Source: RGIG3528 sp964653855 (lineage in GTDB: Bacteria > Bacillota > Clostridia > Lachnospirales > Lachnospiraceae). Taken from it: 64,000 nucleotides of DNA. Of the stretch, positions 9,260 through 17,493 are shown piece after piece. Each line of letters opens with the position of its first letter. Positions within the stretch are counted from its first letter, which is position 1. The notes beneath the pieces were generated by a model, which did not search any database, was not told where the DNA came from, and worked only from the letters and a program-made list of their open reading frames with translations. Made by a program: the position numbers and the translations under genes. The stretch lies in NCBI GenBank assembly GCA_964653855.1, contig CAZZFV010000003.1, positions 1 to 64,000 on the forward strand, in the 5' to 3' direction.

Positions 9260-10108
9260 TTATCCTCTGAGTGTGTTTATAAATGAGTTTTTTGTATTTG
9301 CAAAAATGTATTTTACGCCGTATTTTTTGCAAAGGTTCTTTGTGTTTGTAAGATACGTGTTTAACGACTTATCGTATTTTTTTAGGAGCCCGTTTGAGCC
9401 CGTGACTTTTAAGCTTAAGTTGTTTTCCGAGTCGACAAGGTTAAAGGTGCCGGGAATTACGGGATTTAATTCTTCCTCCGCTAAAGTGTGTATAAAAATT
9501 ATTTCCTGTTTCTTTTGCTTTAAGTATTTGATTGTTTTTTCGATATCTTTTGAGAAGAAATCGGAAATCACGATTGTAATGCCCGGGTGAAGAATGTCTT
9601 TTCCGGAAATCGAAGAGTAGAGGTCATTTTCTCCCGCAAATGTGACTCTTGAAAGTGAATCGATAATTTTTGAAAAACTGCGAATCCCGGAAACGGATTT
9701 TTCGAGTGAGAGAGTGTTGTTACTCATGATCCCGAGAGTCACGCGGTCGTTGTTATCCAAAATAAGATACGAAAATGCTGCGGCAAATTGCAAGGCAAGA
9801 CGTGACTTTTTTGTGACACCATAGTCCATCGAGGCGGATGAGTCTAGGTATATCCTAAAAAGTCCTTCTTTTTCTTCCATAAAAAGCTTTACAAAAAGGC
9901 GGTCGAATCTTGCGTATGCGTTCCAATCGACGCGTCTTATGTCATCGCCCGGGATATATTCCCTGAAATCGGAAAATTCGACACCCGTGCCTTTTGCGTT
10001 TGACTTTCTCGTGCCTTCGCTTCCCGCGGCAATGGGGATCTGCATATTCATTTTAAATAGTGCGAGAGAATTATAAAATTCGGAATCAAAGGTTTCGTTG
10101 TAAACCAC
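9260..10108 (-). CDS. DUF58 domain protein
   Basis: The 282-residue protein shows the defining DUF58 core, EFSDFREYIPGDDIRRVDWN (about residues 47-66), followed by KLFMEEKEGLFRIYLDSSASM, which is the start of a VWA-like fold with a DSSAS MIDAS-type motif. There is no clear membrane helix, so this appears to be the short, soluble form of the family. It sits 3 nt after MoxR and 3 nt before the BatA-like gene, the standard MoxR-DUF58-VWA order. DUF58 proteins are presumed partners of the MoxR ATPase; no enzymatic function is established. Confidence 0.9.
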   Translation of the reverse strand: MVYNETFDSEFYNSLALFKMNMQIPIAAGSEGTRKSNAKGTGVEFSDFREYIPGDDIRRVDWNAYARFDRLFVKLFMEEKEGLFRIYLDSSASMDYGVTKKSRLALQFAAAFSYLILDNNDRVTLGIMSNNTLSLEKSVSGIRSFSKIIDSLSRVTFAGENDLYSSISGKDILHPGITIVISDFFSKDIEKTIKYLKQKKQEIIFIHTLAEEELNPVIPGTFNLVDSENNLSLKVTGSNGLLKKYDKSLNTYLTNTKNLCKKYGVKYIFANTKNSFINTLRG

Positions 10109-10111
10109 TTG

Positions 10112-11083
10112 TTATTTTACCTCATTTAAAATATGGGAAATTATTGTGTCCGCATCAATTCCGTCCGCCATTGCTTCAAATGTCAACGAAATTCTGTGGC
10201 GAAAAACGGGATAAGCCATCCTTTTTATGTCGTCAAATGAAACGTTTGCGCGTTTGTCGATAAGCGCAAGAGCGCGCGACGCATTAAATATTGCCTGTGC
10301 GGCACGGGGAGAAGCACCGCACGAAATATATTTTTTAACGTAGTCGGATGCGGTATCAAGTTCCGGATGGGTTGCAACGACTGTTTTGAGAGCAAATTCC
10401 GAAACGGCGTCCGCAATTTTTATGTCACGGATTATTTTTCTGATTTCAAGGATATCGTCACCGCTCAAAACGGGATTTACTTCCGTGACTTTGTTGGTGA
10501 CCGTTAAATCCATTATTTTTTTGAGCTCGTCGATTGTGGGAAAATCCACTTTCACCTTAAACATAAAGCGGTCGAGCTGGGCCTCGGGAAGAGGGTAGGT
10601 GCCTTCGTTTTCGATGGGGTTCTGTGTCGCGAGAACCATGAAAGGCGCGGGAAGAGAGTAGGTTTTTTTGCCGACCGTCACAGTTTTTTCCTGCATAGCT
10701 TCAAGGAGTGCGGATTGCGTTTTCGGAGTCGCACGGTTTATTTCGTCGGCAAGAACGAGATTCGCAAATATCGGTCCCTGTTCAAACGAAAAGACGTTGT
10801 TTCCGTTTTCCTTTACTATTAAGTTTGTTCCCGTAACATCCGCAGGCATAAGGTCGGGCGTAAATTGAATACGTGAAAACGCGAGGCTCGTAACACGTGC
10901 GACGGTTTTTACGAGTTCCGTTTTTCCGAGCCCCGGAACGCCTTCAAGAAGCACGTTTCCGTTTGTGAGCATCGAAATTATGACTTCACGTATTACTTCC
11001 TTTTGACCCACGATTTTTTTTGAAATTTCCTCTTCCGAGCGTTCTATTTTTTCTGCGGCGATTTGTAAATCCTTTTCATCCAT
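10112..11083 (-). CDS. MoxR-family AAA+ ATPase
   Basis: A 323-residue AAA+ ATPase. Walker A is EGVPGLGKTELVK (about 48-60), Walker B with its extension is LVLADEINRATPKTQSALL, and sensor 1 is ATQNPIENEGTYPLPEAQ. The arginine finger region DRFMFK and a C-terminal lid with sensor 2 (SPRAAQAI) complete the family pattern. MoxR ATPases are hexameric chaperone-like enzymes that work with VWA proteins to mature or insert metal cofactors or to assemble complexes. The gene heads the MoxR-DUF58-VWA-VWA block. It lies 14 nt downstream of the Ser/Gly-repeat protein, inside one long operon. Confidence 0.95.
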   Translation of the reverse strand: MDEKDLQIAAEKIERSEEEISKKIVGQKEVIREVIISMLTNGNVLLEGVPGLGKTELVKTVARVTSLAFSRIQFTPDLMPADVTGTNLIVKENGNNVFSFEQGPIFANLVLADEINRATPKTQSALLEAMQEKTVTVGKKTYSLPAPFMVLATQNPIENEGTYPLPEAQLDRFMFKVKVDFPTIDELKKIMDLTVTNKVTEVNPVLSGDDILEIRKIIRDIKIADAVSEFALKTVVATHPELDTASDYVKKYISCGASPRAAQAIFNASRALALIDKRANVSFDDIKRMAYPVFRHRISLTFEAMADGIDADTIISHILNEVK

Positions 11084-11097
11084 TTGCTTATATCCTC

Positions 11098-12776
11098 CTA
11101 TTCGGAAAGATCCGAAAAATAATTTTTTACGATTCCTTTGAGTGCGTCGGGGATGCTTTCAGAATCGATTGCCGTATATGCTTTTTTTGTATATTCGGAA
11201 ATAACTTTTTCATAATCCGTTGCCGTACCTGAAAACGTTGCGGAATCGTTGACGCTTGTGTATTCGCCGGAAGAACTTCCGTCCGATTTTCCGTTAATTT
11301 GAGTATCCGTGAAATTTGACGGAACGGTAATTGTTTCCGTTGATAATGCCATGTCGGTTTCGGTGCCTGTATTAGAGCCCGTATTCCAACCTGTGCCGGT
11401 GCCTGAGCCGGAGCTCCCGGTGCCTGAGCCTTCTGTGCCTGTACCGGTGCCGTCGCCACCGCTTTCACTCTCGCCTTCGCTACCCGTGCCGTCGCCCGAG
11501 TTACCGCCGGAGGTTGAGCCTTCGNNNNNNNNNNNNNNNNNNNNNNNNNNNNNNNNNNNNNNNNNNNNNNNNNNNNNNNNNNNNNNNNNNNNNNNNNNNN
11601 NNNNNNNNNNNNNNNNNNNNNNNNCTCGCCTTCGCTACCCGTGCCGTCGCCCGAGTTACCGCCGGAGGTTGAGCCTTCGCTATCGCCGGAACTTTCGCCT
11701 GAGTTACCGCCGGAGGTGTCACCGCTTGAGCTTCCGTCACCGGCGCTCCCGGAAGTGTCACCGCTTGAACTTTCTTCACCGGTGCTCCCGGAGGTGTCAC
11801 CGCTTGAACTTCCGTCGCCTGTGTTTCCCGGATTTTCACCTGTGGCATCGGATCCGGAATTACTTGAGTTTCCTGAGTTTCCTGAGTTTCCGGAATTACC
11901 GGAATTGTCGGATTTATCGGACGTGTTTCCCGTGTTCCCCGTATTTCCCGCGTTTGCGGTTTCGGTGGGATTTATTGTACTTTCGTTTTGTTTTAAAGTA
12001 CCGGCAAGTTCCGGGCATGACTCGCACGCGTCCGCAATTTGAGAGTCGGTTTTGGTGTCTGCAATCGATTTAAGCGCATTCGCGAGCTTCTTTTCGTATC
12101 TCTCGTATGCACGCTTAACGGAATCCTTTGACGCGGCATTATTCATTTCTTTACTTGCTTCTTTGATAAGAGAATTGAGAGTTTCAAGCTCTTCGTCCGT
12201 AAACTCGAGTGCCGTGTCAAGTTTTTCAAATTCCTCTTTTATTTCTTTTTCGGTTTCTTTTGCGAGTCGCACGGTTTCTTCTTTTGTTTCCGCATTCACC
12301 TTTGCGGGAGTGGAAACAAAGGAAAGAGAAACGGAAGCGGCAAGGCAAAGAAGTGCCAAAACAATATATTTTGTTTTATTTTTCCCTTTTATGTCACGTT
12401 TCGGAACAATCGTAAAAAGGTGAAGTGCGGCGTCGCGGCGCTGTACGCATGCCATCTCGTCGTCGGAGCCGATGAGAGAGAGAGCCGTAATCGTGCGCTC
12501 TTTTAGTCCGAGAGAATCGGCTTTTCGAGCGGCGTCGTTAAGGGTCGGACGAAATACAAGTGAAATCGTGACGGAAAAAACAACAAAAAATATAACAATA
12601 ATTATGTTCAGCAATTTATACATATATATCGGAACAAAAAGCGCAAGTACCGATATGATTACGGTGAGCACAAGGGAAAACGTGATTCCGTATGTCATAA
12701 GATCAGTAAAACGGAGTACGGTAAGCCTTCTTTTGATTTCGTCGAGTTTTTTAAGAAACTTTGTTTTTTCTTCCAT
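11098..12776 (-). CDS. Membrane protein with Ser/Gly-rich repeat region, spanning an assembly gap
   Basis: Two N-terminal helices (about residues 26-45 and 50-73) are followed by ARKADSLGLKERTITALSL, reminiscent of DUF4175-type proteins, and a third helix near 135-152 (KYIVLALLCLAASVSLSF). A charged coiled coil follows to about residue 250. Then comes a long Asn/Gly/Ser/Thr-rich, acidic tract of imperfect repeats (units such as GDGSSSGDTSG), interrupted by 100 N, and a C-terminal domain from MALSTETITVPSNFTD to KNYFSDLSE. As assembled the frame breaks at the gap. Collapsing the 55-nt sequence duplicated on both sides of the N run restores one 508-codon frame including the stop. The start at 12776 follows GGAGGAGG. 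I do not recognise a named function; the position suggests an extracytoplasmic scaffold for the MoxR/VWA system. Confidence 0.75.
11470..11679. repeat. Identical 55-nt flanks around a 100-N gap
   Basis: Bases 11470-11524 and 11625-11679 are identical over 55 nt and lie directly on either side of the N run 11525-11624. This fits two contigs that overlap by one assembler k-mer of 55 and were scaffolded instead of merged. The sequence is part of the Ser/Gly repeat-coding tract, which probably caused the break. Confidence 0.9.
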
Positions 12777-13698
12777 GATACCTCCTCCTTGACGGATCCA
12801 GCATTTTTGCGGAAAAATGAAGCATGAGGAAAGATACGATAAGCTGCAAAATGCAGCTTATAAGACTCCAAAATCTTACGAATATACCGCTTGAATTTAT
12901 GTTTTGCGTAAACGACGATACGAAAAATGCCATGCCGTTTGCGGTTGACGTAAGCGAAAATCCGGTTGTGAGGTCAAGCGTGTCAAAAACTGTTGCGGCG
13001 GGATTTAAGTAAAGAATGAAAAATAGTGCGTCGGCAATTTTTTCACGCATTGTGTATGTTGTGCCCGAATATAAGTCATAATTTATCGAGAGCAAATACG
13101 CGATAAGCACAATTAAGCATGTTCCGAAAATGAGAAAAGCGAACACAAAAAGTGTCAGAATGTTTGCCGCCGCCGTTTTTTTACATATTGTCGAAAAGAA
13201 AACGCCGAATGAGGTAAGGTACAAAATCATTACGACAATCGTCAAAAACACGCAAATCAAATCTTTAAACGAAACGCCGCCGTACACAAGGGTGAGCGAC
13301 AAAAACGGAAGCGAAGTTATGAGTATAAGAAAAACGTAGCAAAGTGCGGATGTGTATTTTCCTATTATAATTTCAAAATAGGACATTTTTGTGGTAAGGA
13401 GCACATCGAGCGTTTGACGTTCGCGTTCGTTTGCGATGAGCGGGGCTGTGAGGCCGGGAATCGACATGCAAAGCAATACGCATTCAACAATTACAATTAC
13501 GTTGAAGGCAATTATAAAATTGTCGGCGGAAATCGTTTGATAGATTGCGAGCGCTCCGTTGTAGGAGAGAAGGAGAATCGATGCGATAAACAGCATACTT
13601 ATGTTGGTAACAAGAAGGATGACGCTTAATTTCTTTCTTTTTGCGCTGATATTCATATCTTTGTATGCAACCGCATTTTTTAAATTTATGTTAATCAT
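12751..13698 (-). CDS. ABC transporter permease (ABC-2 / GldF-like)
   Basis: A 315-residue protein with six hydrophobic segments, starting near residues 25-47 (LSVILLVTNISMLFIASILLL) and ending near 275-295. The cytosolic box GLTAPLIANERERQTLDVLLTTKMSYFEI is typical of ABC-2 permeases that work with a GldA/CcmA-type ATPase. The start overlaps the ATPase stop by 8 nt, and the 3' end overlaps the next gene by 26 nt, so coupling is tight. ABC-2 transporters of this gliding type are found next to MoxR-VWA clusters in several phyla. The transported substrate is unknown. Confidence 0.9.
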   Translation of the reverse strand: MININLKNAVAYKDMNISAKRKKLSVILLVTNISMLFIASILLLSYNGALAIYQTISADNFIIAFNVIVIVECVLLCMSIPGLTAPLIANERERQTLDVLLTTKMSYFEIIIGKYTSALCYVFLILITSLPFLSLTLVYGGVSFKDLICVFLTIVVMILYLTSFGVFFSTICKKTAAANILTLFVFAFLIFGTCLIVLIAYLLSINYDLYSGTTYTMREKIADALFFILYLNPAATVFDTLDLTTGFSLTSTANGMAFFVSSFTQNINSSGIFVRFWSLISCILQLIVSFLMLHFSAKMLDPSRRRYHGRKNKVS

Positions 13699-14626
13699 TT
13701 TTGTCTCCTTCCATGATATTTAAAAGTATGTCTTCCACATTTTCCATGATTTTTGAATAGGACACAACGGGAATGTCACGTATCACGAGGCTTTTTAAAA
13801 GAGCGGCATAATCCGACTGTTCACCTTCCGAAAGCGCTTTTATTGTGTTCCCCGTGTATTCCGCGTGTTTGATTATGGGATTTTCGAGGAGAATGGGCAA
13901 GACTAAAGCCGGATCGCAATTTACGACAATTTCAAGCTTTTCACCGCCTTCCGACAACATGCTTGCGTCGCGCGCGGAACCCACAAAACGCATGTGCCCG
14001 TGACTGATTATTCCGATTGTTGTGCACATTTCGATGAGCTCCGGTAAGATATGCGAAGAAATAATAATCGTTTTTCCCATCGACGTGAGATTTTTAAGTA
14101 TTTCCTTGAGTTCGTGACGGGCTTTCGGATCGAGTCCCGATGCCGGTTCGTCAAGAAAGAGAATGTCGGGATTGCTTACAAGCGCGCGAGCAAGGCTCAT
14201 ACGCTGCTTCATACCGCGGGAAAGGGAATTTACCTGAAAATCCTTTTTGTCGGTTAAGTTTACAAGTTCGAGAAGCCCGGAAACAAGCGTGTCCGCGGTC
14301 TTTCCCCATATCCCGTAGGTACCCGCAAAAAATTTTAAGTATTCGTTTGTCGTGAGATTATCGTAAACTCCGAAAAAGTCGGGGACAAAGCCTACTTTTT
14401 CCGAAAATGCGCGTGTTCCTTTTTTTTGTATGATTTCGGTACCGTCGATTTTGACGGAGCCCGAGTCGCATGTTTCAAGTCCCACGCATATGCGCATCGT
14501 CGTCGTTTTTCCCGCGCCGTTTGCGCCCACAAAGCCGAAGAGCTCGCCCGTGTTTACCGTAAGACACAAATCGTTTAATGCCGTAAAATTACCGAATTTT
14601 TTGTTGAGCCCGTTTATTTCGATCAT
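13691..14626 (-). CDS. ABC transporter ATP-binding protein (GldA/CcmA-like)
   Basis: A 311-residue ATPase with Walker A GANGAGKTTTMRI (about 34-46), Q-loop region VGFVPDFFG, signature SRGMKQRMSLARAL, Walker B ILFLDEPASGLDP and H-loop SSHILPE. A C-terminal extension of about 90 residues after the ATPase core is typical of ATPases paired with ABC-2 permeases. It lies 3 nt behind the 858-residue membrane protein and overlaps its permease, so the three form a transporter set. It would energise export of an unknown substrate, or a mechanical function at the membrane. Confidence 0.93.
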   Translation of the reverse strand: MIEINGLNKKFGNFTALNDLCLTVNTGELFGFVGANGAGKTTTMRICVGLETCDSGSVKIDGTEIIQKKGTRAFSEKVGFVPDFFGVYDNLTTNEYLKFFAGTYGIWGKTADTLVSGLLELVNLTDKKDFQVNSLSRGMKQRMSLARALVSNPDILFLDEPASGLDPKARHELKEILKNLTSMGKTIIISSHILPELIEMCTTIGIISHGHMRFVGSARDASMLSEGGEKLEIVVNCDPALVLPILLENPIIKHAEYTGNTIKALSEGEQSDYAALLKSLVIRDIPVVSYSKIMENVEDILLNIMEGDKND

Positions 14627-14629
14627 TGT

Positions 14630-17206
14630 TTATTCTCCTTTGGTGCCTGACGCCTGCATATAAATAAGTTCAACCGAGTATTCATTTACGGTGCGTTTAT
14701 CCGCAACAATCGATTCCGTATCGGTTTCCTTAAATGCGATAAAGTAAGGCGCGGTCGAAAGTGTGAGCGGTAAGCCGCTTTCGTTAAGACCGAGGTAAGA
14801 GTAAGCGTCGGATTCGGTTATGGACTTGCTTCCGGATGTGAATGCTCCGGAATATGAATTGTAATAGGTTGACGGATAAATATTTGCGGATTCTCCGTTA
14901 ATTCCCGGGATATCGGTGAGCGGCGAGGTGCTGAGCAAATATTTAAGCGACCTGTATTTAAGCTGATTTGTTTTATACGAACCGTTTGAAAGCCCGAGCA
15001 TGTATCCCGACGAATTTATATCACCGAGGATTTTGTTTGAAACATCATATCCGTAAACTATGCCGTAGGATATATCGGTAACGTCAACCGTGATTTCGGG
15101 CGTGAGAGTCGACAAGTCAACGGTTTCACCCGGGGCAATTTTTCCTGTTTTAAAAATATTGTAATCGAGAATTATTGTGCCGTCCGTGAGCGTATAAGCC
15201 GTATTGTTCGTTATATGTCCCGTCAAAACTCCGTTTTCGTAATTTGCCACAAAATCTATTTTATAGTCGTCTTTGTTCTTTAATCTCGAAAAATAAAACG
15301 ACGCGCTTCCCATTGCCGCGGAATTTTTAACCGATATCGAATTGGTGCCTGAATTGTCGAGCCACGTTACGTCACTTTGCTTGGTGCTTGAACCGTAGCT
15401 GTAGTAATTATAATAATTGTAAACGTCGGACAAAAGCTTGGGCGTGTATTCCGATGCAAAATCGATTGTGTATGTTTTGTTTTTCGGAAATACGATATTG
15501 GAAACAACGTTCTCCGAAATCACGTCATCCGAAACACATGTAAAACGGCATACGGAAACCTGAGGCTTTCCGAAACGCACGGATATGCCGGATACGAAAA
15601 TAAGTAAGCACGCGATGAGGGAAAATGCCGGGATTGTAATCCATAAAAGCATCTGTTTTCCGCGTTTTTTAAGGTAAAAATATGCCATAAACACCATAGC
15701 CGTAAATACGAAAAGTATCAAAATATATGCAAGCACGGGAAGGAGCTTGCCGGTTGAGAGGTTTTCCGCAAGATTCGATTTATTGTAATAATCGTTGTTG
15801 CCGTAATAATAGGAATAATTGGAAGCGTTCGTGTATTCCGTATAAAATGCGTCGCCTATCGTTTCCAAAAGTATATATGATAAAATATCCGCATTTTGCC
15901 CATAATCCGTAAAAGGAGATTTGGTGATATCGGTTGCGAGGAAAACCAAATTCCCCTTATCGTAGGTGAGTTGGGTCACAAACGGATAAGTGGTGCCGGT
16001 AGCGGTTAAAGAATCAAGAAGCGTGACGCCGGTACCGAGTTCAAGGATATTTGCGGTAACATATTCACCCGAGAGTACGGTTTTATTTAACAATATGTCA
16101 CGATAGCCGGATGTGTATCTGCTCAAAATTTCCTCGCAATACGAATAAATGCAGGCGGATTCGAATTCCTTTTCCATTTGCGAAAGAGATGAGGAATCAG
16201 TGTATGCACGCGTTTGCGAATATTCTTCTCCGAAAGAATTTGTCCAAAGATAATTTATCAAAACGTCTTTGTAATCCGAGTACATTTTTACGCATTGATC
16301 ATAGGAGGATAAAGAAAAAAAGTCGCTTTCTTCATATTTTTCCCAGTCCATTTCGTATATTACGTGTAAAATTCGGGAATTGTAGCCTTCGTCGCCCGTT
16401 TCAAAAACAATTTTTGATGTGTCGATCGAGGATACTCCGAAGTCGGATGTGACAGACGATACTTTTCCGTAAGAAATATTTAATTTGTCCTTAAAAGCCG
16501 CAAAAACCTTGTTGTAATTTTCGCCCGTTCCGAACATCAAAAGTCCGCCGTTTGCGACGTATTCGAGGATTGCGTTTATTTGGGATTCCGAGAGCCTGTC
16601 GGTCGAATAATCGGATACAATGATTGCGTCAAGCATTTCGTACGCTTCGGGAGACGTGCTCATTGTCTTATAATCAAGCTTTATGACGGATGTTTTAAGC
16701 GACGCTATGCCCGAAAGATACACATTTGAGAGCCATGAAAGAGCATTTATGTCATCCGTCAGCACACCGATTTTAAGAGTGTCCCGTGTTGTGTCAAAGT
16801 TTATATTTACGTCTTTCATGAGAACAGGATCTCCGTCTTCGTCACAAAGAGATACGGTGCAATTTGTAAATGCGGCGGAGAGATAGGCGATTATTTCATA
16901 CGTTTTTTCGTCACCCTTATTTAATTCGAGGTTTTTTTCGTAGGAAAGCACAGAACCCGAAGACGACAATAAAGAAAACATGAGTTTTCCCGTAAAATCT
17001 TCGCCGTTATTTTTTACGGTAACGAGAAAAGGGGCGTTTTTGTAGGCTTCAACCGTATTTCCGTATCCGGCGGAAACAGACACCGTAAAATCATTTTCGT
17101 TATATTTGCGCTTTGCAAAAATAGGGGTTTCAGGAAATGAGGCAAACAAAACCAAAAATGCGACAAACATGATTGAAAGCTTTTTGACTGTGATTTTCTT
17201 TAACAT
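14630..17206 (-). CDS. Large membrane protein heading the ABC/MoxR/VWA operon
   Basis: An 858-residue protein with a signal peptide (KLSIMFVAFLVLFASFPETPIFA, cleavage expected near residue 31). A long beta-rich exported region includes an amidotransferase-like stretch (ILEYVANGGLLMFGTGENYN, near residue 220) of the kind seen in GldG/DUF4350-like proteins. Two adjacent membrane helices lie near residues 490-545, then a second extracytoplasmic domain rich in Tyr/Asn/Ser. It is first in the operon, with a GGAG ribosome site, and 3 nt upstream of the ATPase gene. By position it resembles the substrate- or partner-binding subunit that accompanies GldA/GldF-type transporters. I do not recognise a named family with certainty. 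Confidence 0.7.
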   Translation of the reverse strand: MLKKITVKKLSIMFVAFLVLFASFPETPIFAKRKYNENDFTVSVSAGYGNTVEAYKNAPFLVTVKNNGEDFTGKLMFSLLSSSGSVLSYEKNLELNKGDEKTYEIIAYLSAAFTNCTVSLCDEDGDPVLMKDVNINFDTTRDTLKIGVLTDDINALSWLSNVYLSGIASLKTSVIKLDYKTMSTSPEAYEMLDAIIVSDYSTDRLSESQINAILEYVANGGLLMFGTGENYNKVFAAFKDKLNISYGKVSSVTSDFGVSSIDTSKIVFETGDEGYNSRILHVIYEMDWEKYEESDFFSLSSYDQCVKMYSDYKDVLINYLWTNSFGEEYSQTRAYTDSSSLSQMEKEFESACIYSYCEEILSRYTSGYRDILLNKTVLSGEYVTANILELGTGVTLLDSLTATGTTYPFVTQLTYDKGNLVFLATDITKSPFTDYGQNADILSYILLETIGDAFYTEYTNASNYSYYYGNNDYYNKSNLAENLSTGKLLPVLAYILILFVFTAMVFMAYFYLKKRGKQMLLWITIPAFSLIACLLIFVSGISVRFGKPQVSVCRFTCVSDDVISENVVSNIVFPKNKTYTIDFASEYTPKLLSDVYNYYNYYSYGSSTKQSDVTWLDNSGTNSISVKNSAAMGSASFYFSRLKNKDDYKIDFVANYENGVLTGHITNNTAYTLTDGTIILDYNIFKTGKIAPGETVDLSTLTPEITVDVTDISYGIVYGYDVSNKILGDINSSGYMLGLSNGSYKTNQLKYRSLKYLLSTSPLTDIPGINGESANIYPSTYYNSYSGAFTSGSKSITESDAYSYLGLNESGLPLTLSTAPYFIAFKETDTESIVADKRTVNEYSVELIYMQASGTKGE

Positions 17207-17239
17207 ATAAATCTCCGTGATTTTTTTATATTTGCGGGA

Positions 17240-17285
17240 CTGTATCGGTATGATACAGCATTCAAAATTTTGAACCTTTTGAACC
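17240..17285 (-). promoter_or_regulatory. Leader hairpin and tandem repeat before the MoxR/VWA operon
   Basis: The untranslated leader contains two perfect tandem copies of TTTTGAACC (plus-strand reading, 17268-17276 and 17277-17285), within about 5-22 nt of the predicted start. It also has a 7-bp hairpin CTGTATC/GATACAG (17240-17246 with 17252-17258). The repeat could be an operator; no regulator is identified. Confidence 0.4.
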
Positions 17286-17296
17286 TTGTATCCTAT

Positions 17297-17325
17297 ATGA
17301 TATCCGTTGTGACATAAGATAACAA
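17297..17325 (-). promoter_or_regulatory. Promoter of the ABC/MoxR/VWA operon
   Basis: Minus strand: -35 TTGTTA (17320-17325), 17-nt spacer, -10 TATCAT (17297-17302). The predicted start near 17290 gives a leader of about 84 nt. Confidence 0.5.
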
Positions 17326-17391
17326 TATCTTCTTAAATATATATACCGAAAAAAATAATAATCCGTTTCACATTTCGTTTAGGTTTTTTTC

Positions 17392-17420
17392 TTGATTTTT
17401 TCACATTTCTAATGTAAGAT
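17392..17420 (+). promoter_or_regulatory. Candidate promoter of the Na/phosphate symporter
   Basis: -35 TTGATT (17392-17397), 17-nt spacer, -10 TAAGAT (17415-17420). It is divergent from the large minus-strand operon. No Pho-box could be recognised. Confidence 0.45.
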
Positions 17421-17493
17421 TTAACATGTTTGCATGTGAATTGAGTAAATGTTTTTATTCTGCGTCGGGGAATGCAGAAAAGGAAGGAACAAA

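Noticed and set aside
11127..11524. C-terminal frame rich in Ala/Pro/Gln after the N run
   Set aside because: It is an out-of-frame reading caused by the false gap length; the true frame ends at 11098 with a normal protein end.
11400..12000. Repeated short units that might suggest a CRISPR array or mobile element
   Set aside because: The units are in-frame, imperfect and encode Gly/Ser/Thr-rich protein; there are no uniform repeats and spacers.
11309..12073. Plus-strand reading frames rich in Pro/Glu/Ser and Arg opposite the Ser/Gly-repeat gene
   Set aside because: They mirror the repetitive coding tract, cross the N run and have no start signal.
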